NCBI GenBank assembly: GCA_037447655.1
Contig: JBBHKE010002900.1
Span: 289,078-339,945, forward strand
Direction: 5' to 3'
Source of the DNA: Zygnema cylindricum
Taxonomy: Eukaryota > Streptophyta > Zygnematophyceae > Zygnematales > Zygnemataceae
DNA: 50,868 bases
The position numbers and the translations under genes are program-made. The notes beneath the pieces are model-generated. The model did no database searches, was not told the DNA's origin, and saw nothing but the letters and a program-made list of their open reading frames with translations. Shown piece by piece: positions 21,586 through 31,722 of the stretch. The number at the start of each line of letters is the position of its first letter. The first letter of the stretch is position 1.

Positions 21586-21755
21586 CTGATGGATTTCTAT
21601 GTCTTACGCTGCTGCCAAGCTGAGGAGAATCCTTACTGATGGGAACCGAACAACTGGAGCAAAGGTCTCCTCATAGTCAATCCCTTCCTTTTGGGTGAAC
21701 CCCTTCGCTACCAATCGAGCCTTATATCTTTCAATGGTATTATCGGGGTTCAGTT

Positions 21756-22370
21756 TTAGTTAAATACCCATTTACACCCAATAGGTTTTCTGTCTGGAGG
21801 ACAATCTGCTAATTCCCAGGTATTTGCTTCCATGATAGAAGCCATCTCATCATTTATAGCTCTAATCCATCTTTCTTTCTCTGGACTATTCACTGCCTCC
21901 GAGTAAGACTGAGGCTCATCAGGGTGAGATAGCTTAGTTACCTTATGAGCGACTTGTTTTTCCTGTAATCTTTTGCTGCTCCTTCTTCCTCCCTCAAACT
22001 CTGAAGCAAGAATGGATGGAAGTCTTGGATTTCTTCTCACTGTTTCATCGGCTCCCCTGTCCATGGAAACCGGTTCTTGTCCCGCTTCTTCTATCTCCTC
22101 GAAGTCCATAGGAGTATGTGAGGTTTCCGGTGAGTCTCCTGTATCTTGGATCTCCCCTGAATCTGTAATCACGGTGTCACCCATATCCCTTTCGGGAACG
22201 ACCGAGTTCTCCTCACTTTCAGACTCAAATCTGATCCTAATCTTCTTTGTATATTTGAAGGGGTCAAATGACTTCCCTTCATCCATGACAACTAAGTGTT
22301 TGACCAGAATGATATCTTTCTTTGCCAAGTCATATACTCTATATCCCTTAACATCCTCATCATATCCCAC
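21756..22370 (-). pseudogene. A1 integrase C-terminal region and RT N-terminus
   Basis: Starts in the integrase tail (GYDEDVKGYRVYDLAKKDII), runs through an acidic linker, then the start of RT: WIRAINDEMASIMEANTWEL and PIGCKWVF. A stop at 21756 interrupts RT. Confidence 0.85.
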
Positions 22371-22535
22371 AAAGTATCCAGGTTTTCCCTTAGCATCTAG
22401 TTTCCAGTTTTTCCTATCCGTGTCAAGACTGTAAACTTGGCTACCAAATACTTTAAGGTGTGAGATATCTGGTTTCCTTCCAACCCATCTCTCATAAGGT
22501 GTGACTCCCTTTACAGCTGAGGTGAGGACTCTATT

Positions 22536-22954
22536 CTAAATATTGTTGGCACAGTTCATTGCCTCTGCCCAAAATCTCTTTCCTATTTTCTTGTCTGCCA
22601 ACATACTGCATGCACTATCTCCTAGTGTTCTATTCAACCTCTCAGCTACCCCATTTTGTTTCGGATTATATGGTACAGTTTTCTGGTGTTGCACTCCCTC
22701 ATCTCTCAGATATTCCTCAAACTGGTTAGAGGTATATTCCCCCCCATTATCACTCCTTATCCTCTTAATAGGGGTTTCATGCAACTTCTCACTCCAAGCT
22801 TTATATTATTTGAAGTAAGTGGATGCTTCAGACTTATTTTTCAGAAAGTAGACTCTAGAGTATCTAGACCAATCATCAGTTATTGTCATCATAAACCTCT
22901 TTCCTCCAACCGAAGGTACTTTTGCAGGTCCCCAAATATCTGTGTGGACGAAAT
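22536..22954 (-). pseudogene. A1 integrase catalytic region
   Basis: Holds the DDE core: HTDIWGP, RSDNGGEYTSN and QNGVAERLNRTL. Stops are present near 22805 (YFK*YKAW) and at 22536 (NNI*NRV), so the integrase is inactive as read. Confidence 0.88.
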
Positions 22955-24673
22955 CTAACACTTTCTCACCTCTATATGTGGCGGCTTTGGGGAAGGGAGT
23001 CTGTGAGCCTTACCTTGAGCACAACCACTACAATCATCCATTATTTCATTATCCCCAAACTGAATGCCATCTACTACCCCAAGCTTTTTCATTTCCCTTA
23101 ACCTATCAAAATGCACATGCCCCAAACGCTTATGCCAAATCATCACCTTAGGAACACCAACATAGTAAGCATTCTTCTTTTCATTACTCAAGTTAAGCCT
23201 AAACATTCCTTGGCTACCCTTATCTGCTGTGAAGTAAACTTCATTCCCATTCTTAGCTGTAAAGACTCCCTTTCTGGTGAAGGTATCAAACTCTTTGTCA
23301 TCTAACACAGCCGTAGAGACAAGATTTTTACTCAGCTGAGGAATGTAAAGTACATCTGAGAATGTAAGTATAGAGGTCTTCCCCTCCACTAAGACTTTCA
23401 GATCTACTGATCCCACTAGATCTGTAGTAACCACTCTCCCATCCCCATACTCTATCTCTACAGTAGGAATCTTTCGTAGCTTAGTGAAGAGTTCTTTATC
23501 ACGGCACATATGCATGGATGCACCTGAGTCGATGATCCATCCTTCCTGTGGAGCTTCCCGAATTGCTCCATGGGCACACTTCTGCCTCCGAGGGATCTCC
23601 TTCTCCTCCAGACTCTCGTCAAGAAGAAGCTCCCCATCCTCCTCAGATGACTCATCCTCGATTTCTCCTGACACTTTTGTAACCACAAGTGCCTTTTTCT
23701 TCCCTCCGGAAGAACCCCCTCCACGGTTTTCTCGGAGCCTCAGCTCCGACAACTTGACACAATCTGCAATAAAGTGTCCCGGCTTTTTGCAATAATGACA
23801 AAGACCCTTTGGGGGCCTCTGTCCCCCAGAATTATCTCTTTCCCCTCTATAAGGTTTCTTCGGATCCTTCCCCCATCGGTCCCCTCCTGATGCTAGAGCT
23901 TGAATGCTCTTTCCTCCTCTCCTAATCTCCATTGTGTTTTCCTCCACAAGTATCATCCTGACTACTGTGTTCCATTTCCATGAACTATCAGGCATTCCCT
24001 GTACTCGGTACACTATGTTTTCGAACTCATCTGGTAATTTCATGATAAGGGTGTTAACTTTCATTTTTATTGTACCTGTCCACCCGGCACTTTCCATTTC
24101 CATATACAAACAAGAAAGATCATTACAGTAATCTAACATCTTTCCTCCTTTGTAAGTGTAACTCAATAGCTTTTGCTCAACCAATTGGAGCTCCTGAATA
24201 GTTCCAGCTCTATAAATCTCCACCAAACTCTCCCACAATTCCTCTGCCTTGTAAATGTGAAGATGAGGAATGGCCAAACCTTGAGTGAGGTGCCTCAAAA
24301 TGAAGTTCTTGGCAGCCATGTTTACATCCTCCCACATTTGAGTATCGTTCTCCACGGTCTTCACGGTCGCCGTTCCCGATACTGTGGCAATAAGAGTGAG
24401 GGGTGTCTCCTTCCCTTTCTCCTTTTCGGACACACTGCTGTCCCCATCATCTGCCTCCTCCGCTGAGGCAGCCGTTGTTGCAGAAAACCTTACTCCCCCA
24501 AATCCTGGTGGAGTTCCCGAAGGTGGACGTTTCACTTGTCCACTGACGATACCCCAGTATCGTTTTTCACACAAAGCTCCCATCATCATGGCTTCCCAAT
24601 AGATGAACCCAGATCCATTGAAGGTGGGCACCCTAGAGGGTGGGCCCATAACCTGCAATTCTGTGTCCTCCAT
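22955..24673 (-). CDS. A1 Gag, protease and pre-integrase open frame (572 aa)
   Basis: The longest intact frame of A1. Gag core at residues 1-260; a zinc knuckle CHYCKKPGHFIADC near 295; aspartic protease DSGASMHMC near 395; GAG-pre-integrase WHKRLGHVHFDRLREM near 520; and the integrase zinc site CSGCAQGKAH. The ATG lies 20 nt inside the 5' LTR, so MEDTEL is LTR-encoded and the second Met falls in the putative primer-binding site. A frameshift after PKPPH ends the frame before the integrase core. The recent copy is probably close to its active parent. Confidence 0.88.
   Translation of the reverse strand: MEDTELQVMGPPSRVPTFNGSGFIYWEAMMMGALCEKRYWGIVSGQVKRPPSGTPPGFGGVRFSATTAASAEEADDGDSSVSEKEKGKETPLTLIATVSGTATVKTVENDTQMWEDVNMAAKNFILRHLTQGLAIPHLHIYKAEELWESLVEIYRAGTIQELQLVEQKLLSYTYKGGKMLDYCNDLSCLYMEMESAGWTGTIKMKVNTLIMKLPDEFENIVYRVQGMPDSSWKWNTVVRMILVEENTMEIRRGGKSIQALASGGDRWGKDPKKPYRGERDNSGGQRPPKGLCHYCKKPGHFIADCVKLSELRLRENRGGGSSGGKKKALVVTKVSGEIEDESSEEDGELLLDESLEEKEIPRRQKCAHGAIREAPQEGWIIDSGASMHMCRDKELFTKLRKIPTVEIEYGDGRVVTTDLVGSVDLKVLVEGKTSILTFSDVLYIPQLSKNLVSTAVLDDKEFDTFTRKGVFTAKNGNEVYFTADKGSQGMFRLNLSNEKKNAYYVGVPKVMIWHKRLGHVHFDRLREMKKLGVVDGIQFGDNEIMDDCSGCAQGKAHRLPSPKPPHIEVRKC
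24639..24648 (-). promoter_or_regulatory. Putative atypical primer-binding site of A1
   Basis: On the element strand TGGGCCCACC starts 5 nt after the LTR end. In B1 the same word starts 5 nt after its LTR end. The stretch GTTATGGGCCCACC-N-TCTAG is unchanged between A1, A2, B1 and B2. It starts with TGG, as a site for a CCA-ended tRNA should, but does not match tRNA-iMet. The primer is unknown. Confidence 0.4.
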
Positions 24674-25657
24674 TGGACTACAGAATACAGGAAGCCTCTA
24701 GATAGTATTTAACTAACCCACTTTAAGCCACGACCACTTCTGCCTCAGAAGGCAAACTGACAATTTGACTGCACCCCTGTGTAGCCTGGACTCCCCTGAA
24801 TCCGTAGCAAAAAGAATCACTGAAAACGGCCAACCAGGCGATAAGTTATGAGCCGGCAAAAATGCTAATTTATACAAAGCTCTCTTAGAGAGAGGTGTCT
24901 GTCTACCAAATATTTCCTAAGTCCTAAATCCCTCTCACAACCCCTATCTACTAAAGTACGAACCAATCGTATTACTGTAAAGTACAGAAAGGTACTATGG
25001 CCGATGTTCATTTCTGTACGGCCGGTGTACGTCAAGGCTCTTGAGTGGACGCGTGTCATTTTTCCACTTGTCCGTATTTCCTCCGGAATTCCCGCGACCG
25101 AATGTCATCCTTCCACGCGGCGCCACGTCATGCCACGTCCATAAAATCCAAAGTGACCATTCCGCGATCTCGGCGACGACGTGCGCCGTCGGATTAAATC
25201 CGACATTAAATGCCGACCGTTCAAAGTGTTTGTTTCATTTGTTTCGTGCGAAATGACGTTTCGCACTAAACCTTTAACAAGTTCTATGTTCGTTTCGTTT
25301 CATATTCCAGTTAGATCATTTCGGTACTATACAACAGTTTATATATGAATAAAACCTTATATTATCTAACGGACTTCTACGACAGACTGGTTAGAGCTAA
25401 CGGCTACGCCGCGCCCTACCGGTCGGGGGTTCGAGTCCTGCCGGACTCAACCTTTTGTTGAGAGTGACTTAAGTCACTCTTTAGTCCTTCCTATGGAGCT
25501 GAGGCAGCCATGGCTCCATCGCTCTCTCTCTCTTTCAGTGACTACAACAAGTATGGGGGAGAGAGAGAAGAGATGGAGGCAGGCTGCCATCATTTCTTAT
25601 ATATGTTTCCGCTAATTTATTTTAAACTAGAAAATACAAAAACTACTTATTTCAACA
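24654..25657 (-). repeat. A1 5' LTR (1004 bp)
   Basis: About 99% identical to the other A1 LTR. TATA box TATAAAT on the minus strand at about 24868-24874; conserved block CAGTGATTCTTTTTGC downstream of it (near 24808-24823); tRNA-like module on the plus strand at 25377-25449 with TTTT at 25453; palindrome GAGTGACTTAAGTCACTC at about 25461-25478. Confidence 0.93.
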
Positions 25658-25662
25658 GAAAC

Positions 25663-26054
25663 GTCGTAGCTTACTTGTATTGTACGACAAGTGAAGTCGT
25701 CGCAGATTTTAAGTGTATGACACGCAACGAATTCTGGTCATTGATTCGTTTACGTTGGTCACAAGTTAAGATATTTCTTTTACGTGAAACACAAGTAGCG
25801 TAGTACCTAAGTCACCTACACAATAAAATGTACTCATGCTTGACATTGAAAATAAATCATCAATCTACTCAATGATTCTCTCTAATTTTTTCCTTGCTGC
25901 TATTTTTATACTGAGTGTTTATTTTGTTGTGTAATTAATCTATCTTTTCCCTTGTTCAGTAATTAAGCTTGTCTTATCATATAGAGAGTTCATTTCCTTT
26001 GCTCCCTGTTATGTAATTGATCAATCATATGGCCATTTTTTCTGAATCTCTACA
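25663..26054 (+). repeat. Element C 5' LTR, part 2
   Basis: Continues the C LTR after the A1 insertion, parallel to 35243-35634 in the 3' LTR, and ends CTCTACA directly before the PBS TGGTATCGGAGC. Confidence 0.88.
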
Positions 26055-26067
26055 TGGTATCGGAGCT

Positions 26068-26335
26068 AACGGGATTGCGCATAGTTTGACCGATTTTCCC
26101 GTGAGGGGGGGTATTGGATTGGCACAAGAATCCGCTCCAATATGGGTTAGAATATGGAATATCCATACTCGAGCCGCCCGTAATAAATGGGTATGGACCG
26201 GCCAGTCTCTACATCGAGTTGGTGGCACAGTGGTAGTTCGTTCGCAGCTGAAGTGAAAGGTCATAGGTTCGAACCCTGGCCGACTCAATTTCCCAAGTGT
26301 GGGACATGCCGAATCCCGGATTTCTTAGAAATCTA
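26068..26335 (+). mobile_element. SINE-like insert in the primer site of element C
   Basis: The 268-bp segment is flanked by an exact 16-bp direct repeat ACATGGTATCGGAGCT (26052-26067 and 26336-26351), which is the C primer-binding site. A long exact duplication is typical of target-primed (SINE/LINE) insertion. The insert contains a tRNA-like sequence. Unlike a standard SINE, the tRNA part is in its 3' half and there is no poly(A) tail, so a piece of another LTR element with its own PBS is an alternative. Confidence 0.6.
26216..26287 (+). other. tRNA-Phe-like sequence (72 nt)
   Basis: The ends GAGTTGG and CCGACTC pair over seven positions (one G-T), followed by A. TGGCACAGTGGT is a full A-box match and GGTTCGAACCC a full B-box match. 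The middle, CTGAAG..AAAGGTC, resembles the anticodon region of tRNA-Phe(GAA), but the anticodon stem no longer pairs. It is best read as a tRNA-derived SINE head or a tRNA pseudogene, not a working tRNA gene. Confidence 0.6.
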
Positions 26336-26351
26336 ACATGGTATCGGAGCT

Positions 26352-26522
26352 TTAGGTAAAATTACAAACATCCAGAAATTTAATGGTAGTAAATATTTAT
26401 TGTGGAAAGCTAAGATAACCCGAATTCTAACATTTAAGAATTAATGGGGTATTGTAGCAAGCACTAAACATAAACCTACTGAAGCCTAAAAGGCAGCAAG
26501 ATATGAGAGAAAGGGATAAAAG
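26352..26522 (+). pseudogene. Element C gag, N-terminal fragment
   Basis: Reads NIQKFNGSKYLLWKAKI and later WGIVASTKHKPTEA, the usual start of copia Gag, with in-frame stops. It is cut at AAAAG (26518-26522) by the solo LTR. Confidence 0.75.
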
Positions 26523-27571
26523 TGTTGAAATAAGTAGTTTTTATTATATTTTCTAGGTCTAAATTTATTAGAAAACATGAAAAGAAAATGTAGGCAGCCT
26601 GCCTCTATATCTTCTCTCTCTCGCCCCCATACTTGTTGTAGTCACTGAAAGAGAGAGAGAGAGAGCAATGGAGCCATGGTTGCCTCAACTCCATAGGAAG
26701 GACTAAAGAGTGGCTTAAGCCACTCTCAACAAAAGGTTGAGTCCGGCAGGACTCGAACCCCCGACCGGCAGAGCGCGGCGTAGCCGTTAGCTCTAACCAG
26801 TCTGTCGTAAAAGTCTGTTAGGAGATATAGGGTTTCATTACTATTTAAACTATTGTAATGTACTATATTCATTTAACTGAAACTCTTAACGCCACGCATA
26901 GATACAGTTCTACAAAATACGAAGTACTGTACTTGTTTGAAATAGATATCGCGCATTTTGTTTCGACAGCGAAACAAATATCGCGCTAGTATTTATTACG
27001 GCCGAGATTGAATTTCGCGTCAAATCTAACGGCGCACATCATCGCCGAAATCCCGGAATGGTCATTTTGGCATTTAGTGACGTGGCATCACCTGGCGCCA
27101 CATGGGAAGACATCATTCGGTCGCGGGAATTCCGAGGAACGTACGGACGAGTGGAAAGTGGACACGCGTCCACTTAATGGCCTTGTCGTACATAGGCCGT
27201 ACAGAAAGTACATCGGCAGTAGTACTTTCTAGTACTATACAGTTTTGTGATTAGTTCGTACCGGCAGTAGATAGGAGCTGTGAGAGGGAATCAGGAAAAA
27301 CTAGGACTTAGGAAAATTTAGGTAGATAGTCCTCTCTCTCTGAGAGTTTGTATAAATTGGCATCTTTGCCACCCTATAACTTATCGCCTGGTTGGCCGTT
27401 TTCAGTGATTCTTTTTGCTACGGACTCAGAGGAGTCTAGTCTGCACAGGGGTGCAGTCAAATTGTCATTTTGCCTTCTTGGACAGAAGTGGTCGTGGCTT
27501 AAAGTGGGTTAGTTAAACACTATCTAGAGGCTTCCTGTATTCTGTAGTCCAATGGAGGACACATAATTGCA
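26523..27571 (+). repeat. Solo LTR of the A family (1049 bp)
   Basis: TG..CA ends, exact 5-bp duplication AAAAG (26518-26522 and 27572-27576), and the same length as the A2 LTRs. Left by LTR-LTR recombination after insertion in the C gag. It carries the antisense tRNA-like module (minus, 26738-26810), the palindrome GAGTGGCTTAAGCCACTC near 26708-26725, and TATAAAT near 27351. The terminal ATG reading frame now has a TAA. Confidence 0.93.
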
Positions 27572-27576
27572 AAAAG

Positions 27577-28525
27577 GCAACGGCATTAATAATTATAGCA
27601 GTGGAAGACAATCAACTTTTACACATAGTTGAGTTGGATAAACCTAAGGCTATGTGGCATATACTAAAGACTGTACACGAGCGTACTAACTGTCAAATAC
27701 TTTGCAATTAAAAACCAAATTGTTGGACATTAGTATAGAGAGTGGAGATACTATGGAAACCCATATCAATAGACTGAAAGAGCTTAAGTTATAGTTAGCT
27801 GCAGTCGGCACAAAACTGAATGATGATGATTTGATCCTGACACTGTTTAGGTCATTACCGTCACAGTATGCTATGATGATCACGACTTTGAAAAGTCAAC
27901 CTACTGTCGACTTTGAAGTAGAATGTCAACATTTCATTCAGGAAGAAATTGAAATTAAACGAAAGGAGGAAAAACAGTTAGATGTAGCTCTTTGTGCTCA
28001 AGGCAAACAGTCAGTAAAACGTACTATGTTAGTAACTGCTTGTGATATATGTGGCAAAACCAATCATTAGACTGGTGAGTGTAGATTTAAAAAGAAAGAG
28101 ACTGAAAACTTCAAGAAAAAAGATTGTTTTTTACAGTTGTGGAAAACCAGGTCATAAGTCTTCAGTTTGTCATAGTAAAGACAAAAACAAACAGAACAAA
28201 CAATCTTTTGCCATGAACATTCAAGATGAGACTAAACTTTTTCTCACAAAATCTAATGCTCCGAAAAGAAAAAGGATTATAGACTATGGAGCGCCTCATC
28301 ATATGTGTAATGATAAGTCCATTTTTTCTTCTCTCACAGCATTAGAGAGTCCTCGACGGATTGTACTGCCAGATGATAAGATTTTAGAGACCAGTTTAAT
28401 AGGCGAGGTTAAGTTACAGTTATATTGTGATATTAGTAGCCATGAAGGCCATCTAAAAGAAGTTTTATACTTACCGGGTTTAAAGCATAACCTTTTCAAT
28501 GTTATGTATGCTATGAGGAGTGGAC
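27577..28525 (+). pseudogene. Element C gag C-terminus and protease start
   Basis: Several frames together read Gag (ILTLFRSLPSQYAMMITTL), a zinc knuckle CGKPGHKSSVCH, a protease with IIDYGAPHHMC (the usual D-S/T-G is changed to DYG) and VLYLPGLKHNLFNV. It is broken by stops near 27710 and 28070 and interrupted by B1 at TGGAC (28521-28525). Confidence 0.85.
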
Positions 28526-29707
28526 TAAAACTCTGAGACCTCCATTGGCCCTCAGAGTAGGCAGATCCAAAGAAGCTAATTTAGATAGTGCCGACTCCAA
28601 ACTTGATATAAACCCAAATGATTGACCCCTTGACAGTCAGAACTCCAATATAGATTCACCCCTGTAAAATAACACTTTTTGTGTACTCAGTTCCACCACA
28701 GAATGCAAAGTTAGAATATGAGATTTGGACACATTCACCCACTTTGACTTTCCCTTAGAAATGTAGCCACCCTGGTAGACAAAACCTCTGACTAATTACA
28801 CCCGTATGTAGCCTGGACTCCCTTGAGTTTGCAACAAAAAGAATCATTGAAAATGGTCAAGTATATTGATAGTTTTGGTTGGCCAAAGTTTGCCATTTAT
28901 ACAGGGTGCTCTCTGGGAGAGGCAACTACCTACCCAAAATTTTCTAAGTCCTATTCCCCCTCTAAAACTCTATCTACTAAAGTACGGCACCAATCAAATT
29001 ACTGTGTTGTACAGAAAAGTACAGGTGCCGGTGTACTTTCTGTACGGCCATTATACGACATGGCCAAAATGTCGACACGTGTCAAATCAGGATTAGTTCC
29101 TGTAATCTCCGGAATTCCCGTAATCCAATGTTATCACGCCACGTGTCATCTGACGTGGCAAAGACTGTAAAACGCCAAAAAGATGCATTTTCCGTGATCG
29201 CGGCGCCTTTCGCGGTCGTCCGATCAAAATCGGCTATAATCCAAGCCGCTGAAATTCGACGCGCGGTATTTGTTTCGCTATCGAAACAAATGCGTGGTAT
29301 CCGTTCTGTCCCCATACCGTACTCCGTACTAAATCAAACTGTATCTATGCACTAAGTATCTATTCGCCGTTAAACGAATTAATCTACATGTAATGATTTA
29401 TATATTTATAAAACCCAATATATCGTAATATGTTTCCTAGACTTAACGGCTAGAGCTAACGGCTAATGCAAATTGACGGACGGCAGGGACCAGGATCAAT
29501 TCCCTGGTCCGTCAACTATCTTTTGGTAAGTCAACCTAATTAACCCCTTGTCTTCTCTAGAGAGCTTAGGCAGCCATGGCTCTAGCTCCCTATCTAGCCT
29601 TTAGTGACTACAACAAGTGTGGGGGCTTGGAGAGGGGAGTTAGAGGCAAACTGCCTTTGCCTTTTTCTATCCTATTAACAGACCTAGAAAATACACAAAT
29701 ATCAACA
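28526..29707 (-). repeat. B1 3' LTR (1182 bp)
   Basis: Conserved block near 28808-28860; GTAC-rich inverted repeat near 29010-29056; tRNA-like hairpin with TTGACGGA (29473-29480) pairing TCCGTCAA (29508-29515) and an inner GGACCAGG/CCTGGTCC stem; TTTT at 29521-29524. The final codons on the element strand are ATGGAGGTCTCAGAGTTT. Confidence 0.88.
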
Positions 29708-29877
29708 CTCCTCTTATTTTCTAGTCTATTATTCTTTCAACTCCCACTCACAATAAAAACCAAAATACCCCCTCCCAATTTTTTTTTTCTCTTTTCCTTT
29801 TTCCTTTTCCTTTTATAAACCTTTATGACAATGCCCTCACATTTTAAAAGGTCCATTAGATGAGCTGAAATAAACAT

Positions 29878-31722
29878 TCAATCTTGTAGATCACATATTT
29901 TATTAAGCATCCCAATTTTCACAACCCCGAGCAAAGATTTTATCCACCTCATTACTTTTTCATCCACACACAACCCGATTTCTCTCTTGCAATCCAAACA
30001 GCCAGCCCCATCTCGAATCTGCAACATATATCTGGATGATAACCCTTTTACAGGCACATCTTCAGAAGTGACATCACACCAAGTAGTGATGTCAAATCCA
30101 TCCACCCCCAAATATTCCCAAAAAACACTAATCCCCACTAAGTTCCTCATAAGATCTACATCTTTCGTACTCATATTTTTATCCATGATAATTACCCCAT
30201 TTTCTGAACTTCCCTCACTCTCTCCTATGGAATTCTTTCCACTATCACTTTCTAATTTATTTCCCAATAAATATTTCTTCTCCCCTAAACCTTTAATCAA
30301 ATATTTCTCTTCTCCCCTATCCTTTAAAACCTCTTCGAGTTTCACTTCTCCCCTTTCCTCGGAATCCGTTGAAGTCTCCCTTTCCGACCAGATTTCTGTT
30401 TCTCTATTATCTATAAAATTATCCTCATTAATTTTATCTTTCCCGTTTTCACTTATGGATCCTAGATTTGACTTTCTCATCTCTAAGTCATACACTCTAC
30501 ACTCCTCGACATCCTCAAGTACCTCCTCTCTCTTTACTTCCCTTATACCTCCAAAAGCACATTGTTGCCTTCGTGCAATTTCTGTGTACTTTTCTCTCTT
30601 CCCCATTCTACTGATGTGAAGAAGCTCCAATTTTTCTTCATCCTCTTTCTCCTCTTCCTCTTCGTTCTCCTCATCCACATTCCAACTTCTAAGTTTTTCC
30701 AAACAAGGGCATTCCTCCATATAATGACCCGGTTCCTTACAAAAGAAGCAAACCCCTTTTTTCAAAGCTCCCGTGTCTTTTCTTCTCCCTCTTTTTCCAC
30801 CAAAGTTCTGATAAGGTTTACCTTTGTCTTTCTTCCTCTCATCACGCTTTCGCTTGTCACCACCGTTCCTCTCATCACGCTTCCGCCAATCACCGTTGTT
30901 CCTCTCGTCACGCTTCTGCCAATCACCACTAGCTGTAAATGCATTCACCCTGTCACTTCCCCTACGAAGCTCCAAAGTGCTTTCCCTCACAAGAATTATC
31001 CCCATGGTAAAGCTCCAAATCCATGAGGAACCATCAAGTGCCTGCATACGACAAATGATGTTTTCGTACTCATGTGGGAGTTTCATAAGTAGTGTATTAA
31101 TCTTAGTCTCCTCACATTCTACATATCTCGCACTAGCTAGCTCAACATATAACGCAGCAATATCATTGCAAAACTCTATCATGCTACCGCCTTTATAAAC
31201 ATAGGCCTTTATTTCTTGTTTTACTAATTGCTACCTTTGAATAGTCTCACTCTTATAAATCTGACTTTCTGAAGACTTAGTTAAATTTAAAAGAGTGATA
31301 GCTATCGACTTAGACACATATCTAAGTATGAGATGTTTTGCTATAGTGTTTTTGTATTCCCATACTTTTTTGTCATTTTCTTCAGTTTTAATCCGTACAT
31401 GTGGTACAATAGCTGAGAGCCTAGCTCCCCTCACCATATGTGTCCCTTTTTCCTTCTCCCATATTTCCCCATCCACGGAAAGGTTTTTCCCTTCACCTTC
31501 CGTTGCATTTGAACTCTGGATGATATTCTGGGCAGCCTTAGATGATTCTCTATAGTAGACTCCTCCAAAGCCAAGTGGCGGACATCTCATTTGTCTTGCA
31601 ACAATTCCCCATAAGTGCTTCTCAAAAAGTAATCCCTCCATTGTAAACGCATAATAAGTGAAGCCTGTTCCATCAAACATAGGCACCCTAGATGGTGGGC
31701 CCATAACGTGAAACTCTAACAC
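29878..31722 (-). pseudogene. B1 Gag fused to collapsed pol remnants
   Basis: One 615-codon frame with a single TAG at 31231-31233. Gag: VMGPPSRVPMFDGTGF and KLPHEYENIICRMQ. Then a repeated KRDERNNGDWR stretch and a zinc knuckle CFFCKEPGHYMEEC. Directly after it come short pieces that align in order with the pol of A1: RRQQCAFGGIREV (before the protease), EECRVYDLEM (integrase tail), GLGEKKYLL (RT end), ENGVIIMDKNMS, GFDITTWCDVTSEDVP (RNase H, first Asp kept) and MRWIKSLLG. The protease DSG, the integrase DDE, YVDD and the RNase H Glu are all missing. The in-frame joins suggest a shortened protein that was expressed while the family was active. Confidence 0.85.

Larger units (their letters stand above)
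19308..25657 (-). mobile_element. Element A1: near-complete Ty1/copia retrotransposon
   Basis: Two 1004-bp LTRs (19308-20311 and 24654-25657), TG..CA ends and an exact 5-bp duplication GAAAC (19303-19307, 25658-25662). The LTRs differ at roughly ten positions by eye with no indels, so the insertion is recent. The unbroken target is visible in the 3' LTR of C near 35230. The coding order on the minus strand is Gag, protease, integrase, RT, RNase H, broken by a few frameshifts and stops. The polypurine tract is AAAATAAGGGGAG next to the 3' LTR. No tRNA-iMet primer site follows the 5' LTR. Confidence 0.95.

Noticed and set aside
25510-25803. Antisense 97-codon frame in the A1 LTR (and similar frames at 29576-29818 and 50374-50562)
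   Set aside because: Substitutions between copies are mostly amino-acid changing, and lengths and tails differ. Nucleotide conservation explains it better.
27008-27232. Repeated frame MNFASNLTAHIIAEIPEWSF in the A-family LTRs
   Set aside because: It is U3 sequence of the LTR, repeated at 38363-38737 and 43884-44108. No independent support for a gene.
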